64,000 nucleotides of DNA from PALSA-270 sp963770245 (GTDB taxonomy: Bacteria > Acidobacteriota > Terriglobia > Terriglobales > Acidobacteriaceae), in the NCBI GenBank assembly GCA_963770245.1, contig CAVYOX010000011.1:186001-250000 (forward strand). Direction: 5' to 3'. Position 1 is the first letter of the stretch, and the number at the start of each line of letters is the position of its first letter. Below, one piece after another: positions 7,267 to 16,619 of this stretch. The notes beneath the pieces were generated by a model that worked only from the letters and a program-made list of their open reading frames with translations, searched no databases and had not been told where the DNA came from. Position numbers and translations under genes: made by a program.

Positions 7267-9564
7267 ATGCTTCTCCCCGTCTCCCAGCTTCGTCGCTGGT
7301 TCGCGCTCAGCGCCGTGGCCGCTGCTCTGTTGGTTGCCGGAGCGTACTTTTATGCCCGGCACCGCGTGCAAAATGCTTTGAAACAGGTCCCGGAGAAAAT
7401 GGGCCTTGGAATCCAGCAAAGCGCGGATGGCTTTACCATCTCGCGCTCGGACGGACCGCGGACGCTGTTCAAGATTCAGGCCAGCAAGGCGGTCAAATTC
7501 GCAGACGGGGGCCGAGCCGAGCTCCACGATGTGGCCATCACGCTCTATGGTCGGGATTCCAGCCGCTTCGACCAGATCCACGGCTCCGAGTTCGAATACG
7601 ACGCGCAGTCCGGCGATGTGGTTGCCAAAGGCGAAGTCCAGATCGACCTCGAGGCCAATCCCGCCGGCCTCGCCAGCCCCGACCAGACGACTCCCCAGGA
7701 ACTGCAAAATCCAATCCATCTGAAGACCAGCGGCCTTACCTTCAATCAGAAGACCGGGAACGCCTCCACCCAGCAAAGGGTCGACTTTCGCATTTCTCAG
7801 GCCAGCGGGTCGGCGACGGGAGTGAGTTATGACGCCAAAACCGGCGCCCTCACGCTCGCATCCGAGGTCACGCTGGCAACGAACGAGCCGACTCCGACCA
7901 CCCTCCGGGCGGCCCGCGGCGTCATTCTGAAGGGTCCGCGCATGGTGGTGCTCGAGCAGGCGCATCTGCAAAGCGGACTGCGCAACGCCCAAGCCAACCA
8001 GGCCGAGCTCTACCTACGTCCGGATAACAGCGTGGAACGGGTCCTGGCCCAGGGCGACGTGCGGCTCGAAATCAAGGGTCCGCAGCCCGCCGAGGTCCAC
8101 GCCGCGCAAGTCGAGCTCACCCTCTCCAGCCAGCGGGGCATGCTGCGCACCGCGATTTTTTCCGGCGACGTGCAGGCAGAAAGCCGCGGCCGAGAGCCGA
8201 TCGCGGCCTCGGCCGGGCGAGCCCTCCTGAGTTTTGCGGCGAACAATGTGCTGACCAAAGTGCACACCGAAGACCAGGTCAAGCTGCAACAACACCAGAG
8301 GCCGTCTGCGCCCGCAGCCAGCGCCCAGGACCTCGAACTCACCGCCTCCGCCGTGGACTTTTTCCTGGCCGGCGGCCGTCGTCTGGATCACGCCGAGACT
8401 TCCGGAGCGGCCCAGATCGCCATCCGCCCGGTGATGCCGGTGAGCGGGCAAACGCTCGTCACCGCGGGCAAATTCCAGGCCCATTTCAATGCCCTGGGAC
8501 AACTCGAATCGCTTCACGGAGCGCCCGAAACGCGCGTCGTCTCGAGCATTCCCGGGCAGCCCGATCGGGCGAGCACCAGCCAGAGGCTGGACGCTGTTTT
8601 CCGCCCTGGGGAAGGCATCGATGCCATCATGCAGCAGGGCAGCGTGGCCTATACAGATGGAGAGCGCAAAGCCTGGGCCGACAGCGCCCGCTATACTCCT
8701 AGCGATCAGATGCTCGAGCTGAGCGGTGCGCCACGGGTTGTCCAGGGGGGTATGACGACGACGGCGCGCATCATGCGGCTCAACCGCGCCACCGGCGCCG
8801 CCTTCTCCGAAGGCGGCGTGAAGAGCACCTATAGCGACCTCGAGGCCCAACCGGACGGAGCGTTGCTGTCTTCTTCAAGTCCCATCCATGTCACGGCGGG
8901 AGCGATGACCGTGCATCGCGCCTCGGCCGTCGCTCTCTACACCGGAAGCGCGCGCTTGTGGCAGGACGCCAATGTGGTGTCCGCCCCGGTGATCGAGTTT
9001 GACCGCGACCGCCGCTCGGTGGTGGCCCGGGCCTCGTCCGATCAAGGGTCAGCCGCGGCTAACGCCAGGACGTCTCCCGCCCAATCGGTCTCCACGGTAT
9101 TGGTCCAGACCGACAAAAGCGGCAAAGTCATGCCCGTCGCCGTGACCGCCGGCCGGCTGACCTACACCGACAGCGAGCGCCGAGCTTATTTCGAGGGAGG
9201 CGTGGTTGCCATGTCGGCGGATTTCTCGGTCCACTCCGAGCAGATGGAAGTCTTTCTCGCGCCGAGAGGCCCGGCGGCATCAGGCGGGGGTCAAAGCCTA
9301 GGAGGGGCTGCCCGGCTTGACCGAATCGTCGCCCGCAACCAGGTACTCGTCACCCAACCCACGCGACGGGCCACCGGCAACCAGCTCGTCTATATCGCTG
9401 CCGACGACAAGTTCGTCCTGACCGGCGGACCTCCTAGCATTTTTGATGCCGAACACGGCAAGATTACCGGCGTTTCGTTGACTTTGTTTAGAACCGATGA
9501 TAGGGTGCTGGTTGAAGGCAGCGATACCTCCCCCAGCGTTTCACAGACGCGAGTGGCACGATAA
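7267..9564 (+). CDS. LptC-OstA (LptA-like) fusion, LPS export periplasmic protein
   Basis: A 765-residue envelope protein. Residues about 10-31 form a single N-terminal membrane anchor. The next ~200 residues look like LptC (FKIQASKAVKFADGGRAELHDVAI). Later blocks repeat the OstA/LptA beta-jellyroll pattern (GRLTYTDSERRAYFEGGVVAM, LERVLAQGDVRLE-like strands). LptC and LptA normally are separate proteins of about 190 residues; here they seem joined and extended, as a continuous beta-bridge for carrying LPS across the periplasm. The TAA is directly followed by the ATG of lptB, which supports the Lpt assignment. Domain borders are my estimate. Confidence 0.8.
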   Translation: MLLPVSQLRRWFALSAVAAALLVAGAYFYARHRVQNALKQVPEKMGLGIQQSADGFTISRSDGPRTLFKIQASKAVKFADGGRAELHDVAITLYGRDSSRFDQIHGSEFEYDAQSGDVVAKGEVQIDLEANPAGLASPDQTTPQELQNPIHLKTSGLTFNQKTGNASTQQRVDFRISQASGSATGVSYDAKTGALTLASEVTLATNEPTPTTLRAARGVILKGPRMVVLEQAHLQSGLRNAQANQAELYLRPDNSVERVLAQGDVRLEIKGPQPAEVHAAQVELTLSSQRGMLRTAIFSGDVQAESRGREPIAASAGRALLSFAANNVLTKVHTEDQVKLQQHQRPSAPAASAQDLELTASAVDFFLAGGRRLDHAETSGAAQIAIRPVMPVSGQTLVTAGKFQAHFNALGQLESLHGAPETRVVSSIPGQPDRASTSQRLDAVFRPGEGIDAIMQQGSVAYTDGERKAWADSARYTPSDQMLELSGAPRVVQGGMTTTARIMRLNRATGAAFSEGGVKSTYSDLEAQPDGALLSSSSPIHVTAGAMTVHRASAVALYTGSARLWQDANVVSAPVIEFDRDRRSVVARASSDQGSAAANARTSPAQSVSTVLVQTDKSGKVMPVAVTAGRLTYTDSERRAYFEGGVVAMSADFSVHSEQMEVFLAPRGPAASGGGQSLGGAARLDRIVARNQVLVTQPTRRATGNQLVYIAADDKFVLTGGPPSIFDAEHGKITGVSLTLFRTDDRVLVEGSDTSPSVSQTRVAR

Positions 9565-10293
9565 ATGCGTACTCTGGCCACCGACGAAATCGGCAAGTCC
9601 TACCGTGGTCGGCGAGTGGTGAATGGGGTCAGCCTTCGCGTCGAGCAGGGCGAAGTTGTTGGTTTACTTGGGCCAAACGGCGCTGGCAAGACCACCACGT
9701 TTTACGCGATCGTGGGCTTGATCCCGCCCGACACCGGACGGGTCCTGATCGACAACGACGACATCACCGATGTGCCCATGTATGTGCGGGCGCGCCAGTA
9801 CGGTATCAGCTATCTCCCCCAGGAAGCGTCGGTATTTCGCAAACTCTCGGTTGAGGAAAACATCCTGGCGGTGCTCGAGGCGCAGCCTATCTCCTGGCAC
9901 GAGCGGCGGGAGATGATGGAATCGCTGATCGACCAGTTGGGTCTCGAGCACATCCGGCAGAATCGCGGATATGCGCTCTCCGGGGGGGAACGGCGCCGGG
10001 TCGAAATCGCACGGGCTTTGGCGATCAATCCGGCGTTCATCCTGCTGGATGAGCCATTTTCCGGAATTGACCCGATTGCCGTACTCGACCTGCAGAAGAT
10101 CATCAGTGATCTGAAAGCCTCCGGGATCGGTGTTCTGATCACCGATCACAGCGTCCGGGAAACGCTCTCGGTCACCGACCGGGCTTACATCATTGACGAA
10201 GGAAGAATTTTCCGCTCCGGACTGCCTGAGCAGTTGGCCAAGGACCCGGAGGTCCGGAGGGTGTATCTGGGCGAGAGTTTCTCGCTGGTATGA
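9565..10293 (+). CDS. lptB: LPS export ABC transporter ATP-binding protein LptB
   Basis: The cytoplasmic ATPase that powers extraction of LPS by LptFG. All motifs are present: Walker A GPNGAGKTT, signature LSGGERRR, Walker B FILLDEPFSGIDP (the family-typical wording) and the H-loop ITDHSVRE. The 242-residue length is normal. It starts immediately after the LptC/OstA stop codon. rpoN follows 40 nt later, the same lptB-rpoN-hpf order as in proteobacteria. Confidence 0.96.
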   Translation: MRTLATDEIGKSYRGRRVVNGVSLRVEQGEVVGLLGPNGAGKTTTFYAIVGLIPPDTGRVLIDNDDITDVPMYVRARQYGISYLPQEASVFRKLSVEENILAVLEAQPISWHERREMMESLIDQLGLEHIRQNRGYALSGGERRRVEIARALAINPAFILLDEPFSGIDPIAVLDLQKIISDLKASGIGVLITDHSVRETLSVTDRAYIIDEGRIFRSGLPEQLAKDPEVRRVYLGESFSLV

Positions 10294-10333
10294 ATTTCGG
10301 TCGGAGAACGACTGACAACCGACCACAACGCTT

Positions 10334-12133
10334 ATGGTGTTACTCCAACCCAAGCTGAATCTGAAGGTCTCACAGAGACAGATCCTGACCCCGGGACTGG
10401 TGCAGATGGTCAGTGTCTTGGCGCTCAACAAGCTTGAGCTCCGCGACATGATTACCGCCGAAATGGTGGAAAACCCGGTTCTCGAAGAACTGGAAGACTC
10501 GGTTCCCCTGCTCGATGACGTCGGCCGCCGCGAAGAAGACCAGGAGCGCCCGACCGTCGAGGAAAGCGCTGCTCCGCCAGAGGAAAAGAAGGACCCCTTC
10601 GAGGAGATCGACTTCGGCTCGTTTTTCCAGGATTATCTCGACCCTGGCTATCGCAGCAGTCGAGAAATGGAGGACATCGAACGTCCCTCGTTCGAAAATT
10701 TTCTCTCCCGGCCGAGTAATCTGACCGACCATCTGACCTGGCAGCTGGGAGCAGTCCCCATCAGTAGCGCGGTACGCCAGGCGGCCGAGGTCATTCTCGG
10801 CAACCTGAACGAAGATGGCTACCTGATTGCCTCCGACGAGGAGTTGCTGGGAATCGTACCACCGGCGCCGATTGCAGCCGACACCACCCTCGAGAACACG
10901 GTAGTCAAGGAAGCCGCGGCCCTCGGCCTGGGCGAGATCGAAGAAGAAGAAGCCGACGACCCATTGCTCTCGGACGATCTGTCGCTTTCTGATGGGCCCT
11001 CGAGCTCTGCCGGTCCATCGTTATCGACCGAGCTATCGCCGGAATCGGGGGGGGCCCGCGAAACTTCAGAGATTGCTGCTCTCGCCGCCCCGCCCTCGGC
11101 CCTCGATGCGGTTACCCCGGCACCCCCGGCTACGGAACCGGTTCGAGTCCCGCAGCCCAGCTTCCAGCCGAGCTTCACCCGCGAAGAGCTTCACGAAGCT
11201 CTCGAGGTCGTCCGGCAGCTGGATCCGCCGGGGGTAGCCTGCCGCGACCTGCGCGAGTGCCTGCTCTACCAACTGCGTTACCAGCAGCAACTGGCGCAGC
11301 AGAAGGATGGCAGCGAAGATCTCTCGCAGGTCATCGTCGATGCCGTTGCCATCGTCGACCAGCATTTGCGCGCCGTGCAGAATAAGCAGTACAAGGAAAT
11401 CGCCCGCGCCATTGGTCGCCCCCTAGAAGCCATCCAGCCGGCGCTCGACTACGTCCGCACTCTCGATCCGCGACCTGGCATGCGCTATAACAATGTCCAG
11501 CCTCGCCTGATCGAGCCCGACGTCGCTTTCGTGAAACACGGCGACGAGTGGCTGGTGATGATGAACGACGACGGTGTCCCGCAACTCCGCCTCAACCCGG
11601 CCTACAAGCGCCTGCTCAGCCGGGACACGCAGGACAAGGACACCCGCAACTACGTCAAAGAGCGCTACAAGAGCGCCATCCAGCTCATCAAGAACATCGA
11701 GCAGCGCAAGCAGACCATTACCAAGGTCTGCTACGCGATCGTCGCTCGTCAGCGGGATTTCTTGGAACATGGCATTGATCACCTCAAGCCCATGATGATC
11801 AAGGAGGTGGCGGAAGAAATCGGAGTGCATCCTTCCACCGTAAGCCGGGCGGTGGCCAGCAAGTATTCCCATACCCCGCAGGGCGTCTTCGAGCTGCGCT
11901 ACTTCTTCAGCGAAAGCGTGAACGGTCCCGAGGGCGGCGGAACCTCCCTCCTGATCCTCAAGCGTCGCGTCAAGAAACTAATCGAGGAGGAGGACCCTGC
12001 CCGCCCCTTGACCGACGAGCAGATCACCCGCATTCTGCAATCCCAGGGTATTCAGGTGACCCGCCGCACGGTCGCCAAGTACCGCGAAGACATGCGCATC
12101 CCGAGTACCCATCAACGCCGAGTGAAGAAATAA
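10334..12133 (+). CDS. rpoN: RNA polymerase sigma-54 factor RpoN
   Basis: The alternative sigma factor for -24/-12 promoters, which needs AAA+ activators such as the NtrC-type gene at 40.4-41.8 kb. Region I is Gln/Leu-rich (LNLKVSQRQILTPGLVQMV), the core-binding and HTH parts follow, and the RpoN box VTRRTVAKYRE is near the C-terminus. At 599 residues it is longer than usual (about 480) because of an acidic, Ser/Pro-rich linker at about residues 205-275. That linker is probably disordered. It sits in the lptB-rpoN-hpf operon. Confidence 0.96.
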   Translation: MVLLQPKLNLKVSQRQILTPGLVQMVSVLALNKLELRDMITAEMVENPVLEELEDSVPLLDDVGRREEDQERPTVEESAAPPEEKKDPFEEIDFGSFFQDYLDPGYRSSREMEDIERPSFENFLSRPSNLTDHLTWQLGAVPISSAVRQAAEVILGNLNEDGYLIASDEELLGIVPPAPIAADTTLENTVVKEAAALGLGEIEEEEADDPLLSDDLSLSDGPSSSAGPSLSTELSPESGGARETSEIAALAAPPSALDAVTPAPPATEPVRVPQPSFQPSFTREELHEALEVVRQLDPPGVACRDLRECLLYQLRYQQQLAQQKDGSEDLSQVIVDAVAIVDQHLRAVQNKQYKEIARAIGRPLEAIQPALDYVRTLDPRPGMRYNNVQPRLIEPDVAFVKHGDEWLVMMNDDGVPQLRLNPAYKRLLSRDTQDKDTRNYVKERYKSAIQLIKNIEQRKQTITKVCYAIVARQRDFLEHGIDHLKPMMIKEVAEEIGVHPSTVSRAVASKYSHTPQGVFELRYFFSESVNGPEGGGTSLLILKRRVKKLIEEEDPARPLTDEQITRILQSQGIQVTRRTVAKYREDMRIPSTHQRRVKK

Positions 12134-12198
12134 GAATAACGCCGGCCACTCGCCGGCTCGCAGTGCCCAACCGCGGTACAGCTCAGAAGGGGGCGCTC

Positions 12199-12807
12199 AT
12201 GAATGTGGAATACACCGGCAGGCACTACGAAATCACCCCAGGCATCCGCAAAGAAGTCGAAACCGGCCTGGCAAAAATCCGCAAGATGCTGGGCGACAAA
12301 TTCGAAACCAAGGTGATCCTGGCGGTCGAGAAACACCGCCACAAAGCGGAAATCACCATCCGCCCGCGCAACGGCCCGCTGGTCGGACTGGCGCAGGCCG
12401 GAGACATGATCTCCGCCATCGGCGAAGCGCTCGATCACTTGCAGAAGCAAGCGGTGAAGTACAACACGCGCTGGCGCAGCAAGAAACGCCATCAACGAAA
12501 GAAACTCGAAACCAAGAACTGGGACGGCAAGTCCGCGCCCCAAGAAGTCCACACCGCCGTGGGGCTCACCGAAGAAACCCTGGTGCGCGTGGTGGTGCAC
12601 AAATTTCCCGCCACCGCCAAGTCCACGCACGTTCACCTGGTGCGCACCGACGACGCCGTAGCCCTGCGCCCCATGACTCTCGAAGAAGCCATCAAGGAGG
12701 CCCATTTCCGCGATCGCGATGTCTTCGTCTTCCGCGATCCGCAAGGCAAGGTGATGATCTTGCACCGTACCCGCGATGGCAAAATGGAGCTGATCGAAGC
12801 GCCCTAA
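12199..12807 (+). CDS. hpf: Ribosome hibernation promoting factor, long form
   Basis: A 202-residue long HPF. The N-terminal S30AE domain (MNVEYTGRHYEITPGIRKEV...) binds the 30S decoding region. The C-terminal dimerisation domain (MTLEEAIKEAHFRDRDVFVFR) drives 100S dimer formation. I chose the ATG at 12199, which has AAGGGGG in front of it; a start 36 nt upstream lacks this. The location after rpoN is the classic place for this gene, once called sigma-54 modulation protein. Confidence 0.93.
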   Translation: MNVEYTGRHYEITPGIRKEVETGLAKIRKMLGDKFETKVILAVEKHRHKAEITIRPRNGPLVGLAQAGDMISAIGEALDHLQKQAVKYNTRWRSKKRHQRKKLETKNWDGKSAPQEVHTAVGLTEETLVRVVVHKFPATAKSTHVHLVRTDDAVALRPMTLEEAIKEAHFRDRDVFVFRDPQGKVMILHRTRDGKMELIEAP

Positions 12808-12887
12808 ACTGAGACTCAAGCTAGGCGGCGGCTCGAAAATCGCGCGGCCCCAATCGCCTGGACCGCCAGCCGGCGTGCGCCCTTCGG

Positions 12888-13058
12888 CTACTTCAATTTC
12901 ACAAACAGCAAAACGAAAATCGCCCAGACCCCAACGGTTTCTGGAAACTGCGCCAGTTGCGCGTCGTGCAGCGGACCGCCCTTGGGGAGCGCATAAGTGA
13001 GCAGGAACATCGCCATCGCGGTGAGGATTCCCAGAATCAGTTTTGCTTTCCAGTTCAT
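12888..13058 (-). CDS. Small membrane protein
   Basis: A 56-residue protein (MNWKAKLILGILTAMAMFLL...) with two probable membrane segments, at about residues 5-24 and 41-54, separated by a short polar loop. I chose the ATG at 13058 because the upstream in-frame extension is Arg/Pro-rich and unlike a protein N-terminus. I do not recognise a family. It stands alone, convergent with hpf. Confidence 0.55.
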   Translation of the reverse strand: MNWKAKLILGILTAMAMFLLTYALPKGGPLHDAQLAQFPETVGVWAIFVLLFVKLK

Positions 13059-13256
13059 CGTTAGTTGGCCTCGCGGGAGCCCGCCTTGTCGTCTGGGAGC
13101 TGACCCGGTTTCAGACCGACGAGTATACTCCGGCAGAATTTCGAGCGCGCGAAAATTGGGCGCGCGAAAAATGGGGGGGGGCACTCCCCGATCCCCGGCC
13201 CGAGTGATGGGCGGCGGCCCACGCCGCAGTTTTGCCGGTCGCGAGAGGAGAGGAAA

Positions 13257-14168
13257 TCAGTGTGCCGGCGGTGTGCCCAGAACATGGATGGTGTGGAACC
13301 AGGTCTCAGCCAGTACCGGCCAGTGGGTGACCGGAAGCTCGGTCGGACGCAGCCCGTATCCGTGACCGCCTTGCGCGTAGATGTGCAGTTCGGCGGGAAC
13401 CTTCAGTTCCTTCAAGGCTTGAAAGTACAGGAGAGAGTTCTCCTCGTGCACCGGATCATCTTCTGCCTGCAATAGGAAAGTCGGCGGAGTGTTGGCGCTC
13501 GGTCCGATGGCAGGCCCAATTTTTGTGAGGTCGGGAGCGTCTGTCAGATAGCCGGGATAAATCACCACCACAAAGTTGGGACGCGCGTCCAGCCGACTCT
13601 CGGGAGTTTCGGGCGCGTCCGCCCGCTTGAAATCTGCGTGGTTGCCGAGAATCACCACCAGGTGGCCGCCCGCCGAGAAGCCCAAAGCGCCAACCCGCGC
13701 GGGATCAATATGCCACTCCGCGGCGTGAGCCCGTGTCAGTCGCATGGCTTGCTGCGCGTCTTCGAGATCCTCCACCTTCTCCGGGAAGTGGCCATCGAAG
13801 GGCACGCGATATTTCACCAGCACACAGGTCATGCCGATCGAGTTCAACCACTCGCACACCTCGGTTCCTTCGAGATCGAAAGCCAGTATGCGGTAGCTTC
13901 CGCCGGGAAACACCACGACCGCTGCGCCCGTGCCCTTGGCGCCGTCCGGCTGGTATACGGTGAGGCTCGGGTGGCCGATGTCGGTGAGGCGAAGGACCGG
14001 CCTGCCGGCGATCGGTCGGTCGGTCGGTTTGGTCCCGTCCCTCTCCGGACCGCTCACGGTGGAAGGTTCGGGAGTCCCATTCGGCCAAAGCGGCAGCGTG
14101 ATTCGCTGGGCGCGAGCGCCGCTCACGACGGTCAATAGCGCGATGGCCATCCAAAGGTGCGTGCGCAC
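13257..14168 (-). CDS. Secreted alpha/beta-hydrolase (acetylxylan-esterase-like)
   Basis: A 303-residue exported serine esterase. It starts with GTG, or with the ATG six codons later, and has a signal peptide ending near GARAQ. The oxyanion segment is VVVFPGGSYR, the nucleophile elbow GFSAGGH, the acidic residue in LQAEDDPVH, and the catalytic His in GGHGYGL. This pattern fits the endo-1,4-beta-xylanase-B/BD-FAE-like esterases that act on acetylated plant polysaccharides. The natural substrate cannot be read from the sequence. Confidence 0.85.
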   Translation of the reverse strand: MRTHLWMAIALLTVVSGARAQRITLPLWPNGTPEPSTVSGPERDGTKPTDRPIAGRPVLRLTDIGHPSLTVYQPDGAKGTGAAVVVFPGGSYRILAFDLEGTEVCEWLNSIGMTCVLVKYRVPFDGHFPEKVEDLEDAQQAMRLTRAHAAEWHIDPARVGALGFSAGGHLVVILGNHADFKRADAPETPESRLDARPNFVVVIYPGYLTDAPDLTKIGPAIGPSANTPPTFLLQAEDDPVHEENSLLYFQALKELKVPAELHIYAQGGHGYGLRPTELPVTHWPVLAETWFHTIHVLGTPPAH

Positions 14169-14417
14169 CGGAGGATTCTACCCGATCGGCCATGGTCGCG
14201 CTTCCCGGTGCCGGCCAACCGGCGGCCGGAACTCCGGTTGGTCCTAGGAAACGCGCGCCCTTGGCGCCGGATCGCGAATGCTGGGGCGGAGCCGGGGCCA
14301 AAATCCCGGTCCCCACCCGGGCAGTCCCCGCGCCTTGGTTTCCGCCAGATACGGGCCACGCCTTTTTTTGTTGTAGACTCCTTCCTTCCCTTCCGCTCGA
14401 AGACAGGTGAACGAAAC

Positions 14418-15380
14418 ATGAACCGAACCACCGTCTCCGCCTTTTGCATCGCCCTCTGCTGTGCCGTCCTTTTCCCCTCACCGGCCACCGCCAGTCCGAT
14501 CCCCATCCTGCTGGTCGATGGACAGAGCGGTGGTCCCTATCACAATTGGCGGTTGACGACGGCCGTACTGAAAAAGGAACTGGAAGAGACCGGACTATTC
14601 GAGGTCACGGTCGCGACGGCTCCTCAGTTTGGCAGCGACTTCAGCAGCTTTCAGCCAAGGTTCGGTGACTACAAAGCCATCGTATGGAACTGTGACGCTC
14701 CCGACTGGCCGGCGGACCTGCGCTCCCAGCTGGAACAGTATGTAAGAGCAGGCGGGGGCCTGGTGATCGTGCATGCCGCCGATAACGCCTTTCCCGATTG
14801 GCTGGCCTACAGCCAGATGACCGGCATCGGGGGCTGGAGAAATCGATCGGAAAAGTCCGGACCGTATTGGTATTTCAAGGATGGCAAGTTGGTTTCTGAT
14901 ACCTCTCCCGGACCTGCCGGGTCCCACGGAGCGCGCATTCCCTTCCAGATCGTCACCCGGGATCCTGAGCACCCCATCATGAAAGGCTTGCCCCCCGCCT
15001 GGATGCACGCCGGCGACGAGCTTTACGCCCGGCTTCGAGGGCCCGGGCAGGATATGACCGTGCTGGCAACGGCTTATTCGGACCCGCTCAACAAGGGCAC
15101 AGGCCGGGATGAGCCCATGCTCATGGTTTTGCGCTATGGTCAGGGAAGAATTTTCCACACCACATTGGGGCACGATGTGGCCGCACTGAGCTGCGTTGGG
15201 TTTATGACCACCTACCAGCGAGGAGCGGAGTGGGCGGCCACCGGCCAGGTGACCCAGAAACTGCCCCTAACTTTTCCGAGCGCCGACACGGTCAGCTACC
15301 GCGTCGACCTGGCGGAGATGGATCCGGCTTTTCTGAGCAACGCGCCCACTGCGGCGCCCCCCGCGCCCCCGGGGAAGTGA
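14418..15380 (+). CDS. Secreted ThuA-domain protein
   Basis: A 320-residue protein with a signal peptide (about residues 1-26, ending PATAS) and a ThuA domain (IPILLVDGQSGGPYHNW, GGGLVIVHAADNAF, GRIFHTTLGHD). ThuA is a glutamine-amidotransferase-like fold linked to sugar utilisation; extracellular ThuA proteins are common in Acidobacteriota and Planctomycetota. A Pro/Ala tail ends the protein. I chose the ATG at 14418; the longer upstream frame is Arg/Pro-rich and lacks a signal peptide. It is divergent from the esterase gene. Confidence 0.87.
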   Translation: MNRTTVSAFCIALCCAVLFPSPATASPIPILLVDGQSGGPYHNWRLTTAVLKKELEETGLFEVTVATAPQFGSDFSSFQPRFGDYKAIVWNCDAPDWPADLRSQLEQYVRAGGGLVIVHAADNAFPDWLAYSQMTGIGGWRNRSEKSGPYWYFKDGKLVSDTSPGPAGSHGARIPFQIVTRDPEHPIMKGLPPAWMHAGDELYARLRGPGQDMTVLATAYSDPLNKGTGRDEPMLMVLRYGQGRIFHTTLGHDVAALSCVGFMTTYQRGAEWAATGQVTQKLPLTFPSADTVSYRVDLAEMDPAFLSNAPTAAPPAPPGK

Positions 15381-15521
15381 GGCTGGGCTCACCCCGGTGC
15401 CTGGTCGCCGACCCCCGGAGATTGGGGGAGCGGTTTCTCTGGACCATCCCAACCGAAGTGCTGGCCCGCTTGATGGGCTGCGCGCTGCGGTTCTCGCGTT
15501 TTGCCGCCTGCGGGCGAAGCC

Positions 15522-15869
15522 TCAGCTTCCCGGGCTCGCCGACTCCTCCACGTTCCATTTCCGCGCTAGACGTTCCAGATCCTGCAAGACTTTCTCAATG
15601 TCTTTCATGCGCTTGGTGATGCCATAGGTGACTGCCGGGGGAATGGTCTGCGCATAGTGGCGGAAGACAAATTCTTTCTTCTCCAACATGCGCAACCGTT
15701 CCGCTAACACCCGCGGGGAAATTCCTTCCACCTGCTTCTGCAACGCGCCAAATCGCGCCGGACCATGGGTGCTCAAAGCCCACAGAATGTGGAGGGTCCA
15801 GGGCCGCGCTAGCGACTCCAAAAGCCCGTGGATGGGGCAGGGACTGGGTGGTTGCAGGGTGCGCCGCAT
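15522..15869 (-). CDS. HxlR-family transcriptional regulator
   Basis: A 115-residue winged-helix HxlR regulator with CPIHGLLESLARPWTLHILW at the N-terminus. The Cys11 position corresponds to the redox-sensing cysteine of YodB/CatR-like members. The recognition part is GISPRVLAERLRMLEKKEFV. GGAGG precedes the ATG. It is divergent from DoxX and the dioxygenase, with AT-rich inverted repeats between them, so it probably represses that operon and is released by quinones or electrophiles. That role is inferred from the B. subtilis catDE parallel. Confidence 0.88.
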   Translation of the reverse strand: MRRTLQPPSPCPIHGLLESLARPWTLHILWALSTHGPARFGALQKQVEGISPRVLAERLRMLEKKEFVFRHYAQTIPPAVTYGITKRMKDIEKVLQDLERLARKWNVEESASPGS

Positions 15870-15888
15870 GGTCGTAACCTCCGCTAAG

Positions 15889-15917
15889 TTACTATACAGT
15901 AATTAATGTACTATTAC
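15889..15917. promoter_or_regulatory. Candidate HxlR operator, nested inverted repeats
   Basis: The AT-rich HxlR-doxX intergenic region contains a perfect palindrome, TTACT-ATAC-AGTAA (15889-15902). It overlaps a second inverted repeat, GTAAT-N9-ATTAC (15899-15917). Position and form fit an HxlR-type operator, and they are 20-50 nt from the regulator's ATG. Binding is inferred. Confidence 0.55.
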
Positions 15918-16021
15918 AAGCTACTTATTAAAAGTAACCAACGAGGGACTGGCCACATCTATCTCCGAGAACGGCCATTCCGTTCTAAAGACTCGGTTCT
16001 TGAACTCTAAGGAGGTCCTGT

Positions 16022-16495
16022 ATGGCTACTCAATCCGGTTCCATCGCGTTTCGGACGGCAAGCTCTGTCGACCGTTCCCATGCGCCCAGCAAGACCGTTC
16101 TGCGCCCCGCCGCCGTTCTCGCCGGTCGGGTGTTGTTCTCGTTGATATTTCTGCTGGCCGCGATCGGTCACTTTTCCCATCAGGAGATCGCCTACGCCGC
16201 GCAACAAGGCGTGCCTCTGGCTTCGCTGGCAGTTCCCTTATCCGGCGTACTGGCACTCGTCGGCGGTCTCAGCGTGCTCGTCGGCTACCAGGCGAAATGG
16301 GGGGCGGGGCTGCTGATTGTGTTCCTCGTGCCTGTGACCCTTATGCTGCATAATTTCTGGGCAGTGAAAGATCCGATGATGGCTCAGATGCAGATGGCCA
16401 TGTTCCTGAAAAACCTTTCCATGATCGGCGGGGCTTTGCTCATCACACAGTTCGGGGCCGGGCCCCTGAGCCTGGACGCGCGCAGCCATCACTAA
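16022..16495 (+). CDS. DoxX family membrane protein
   Basis: A 157-residue protein with about four membrane helices (AGRVLFSLIFLLAAIGHF, LSGVLALVGGLSVLVGY, GAGLLIVFLVPVTLML and a C-terminal segment). It matches the DoxX family, small quinone-linked membrane subunits. A strong AAGGAGG lies 8 nt before the ATG. Its B. subtilis counterpart CatD is encoded with a catechol dioxygenase under HxlR-type control, the same neighbourhood seen here. Confidence 0.88.
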   Translation: MATQSGSIAFRTASSVDRSHAPSKTVLRPAAVLAGRVLFSLIFLLAAIGHFSHQEIAYAAQQGVPLASLAVPLSGVLALVGGLSVLVGYQAKWGAGLLIVFLVPVTLMLHNFWAVKDPMMAQMQMAMFLKNLSMIGGALLITQFGAGPLSLDARSHH

Positions 16496-16619
16496 ACCGT
16501 GCGTGCCCCTTCGGAGGGTGGGAAATGGTCGCGCCGAGCGGCCCCGGACGCTTCCTGGGGCTCTCCCTTCACCCGCCGCTCGTAGAGCGTCTGCGGACGC
16601 GATAGGATTCGAACAGAAT

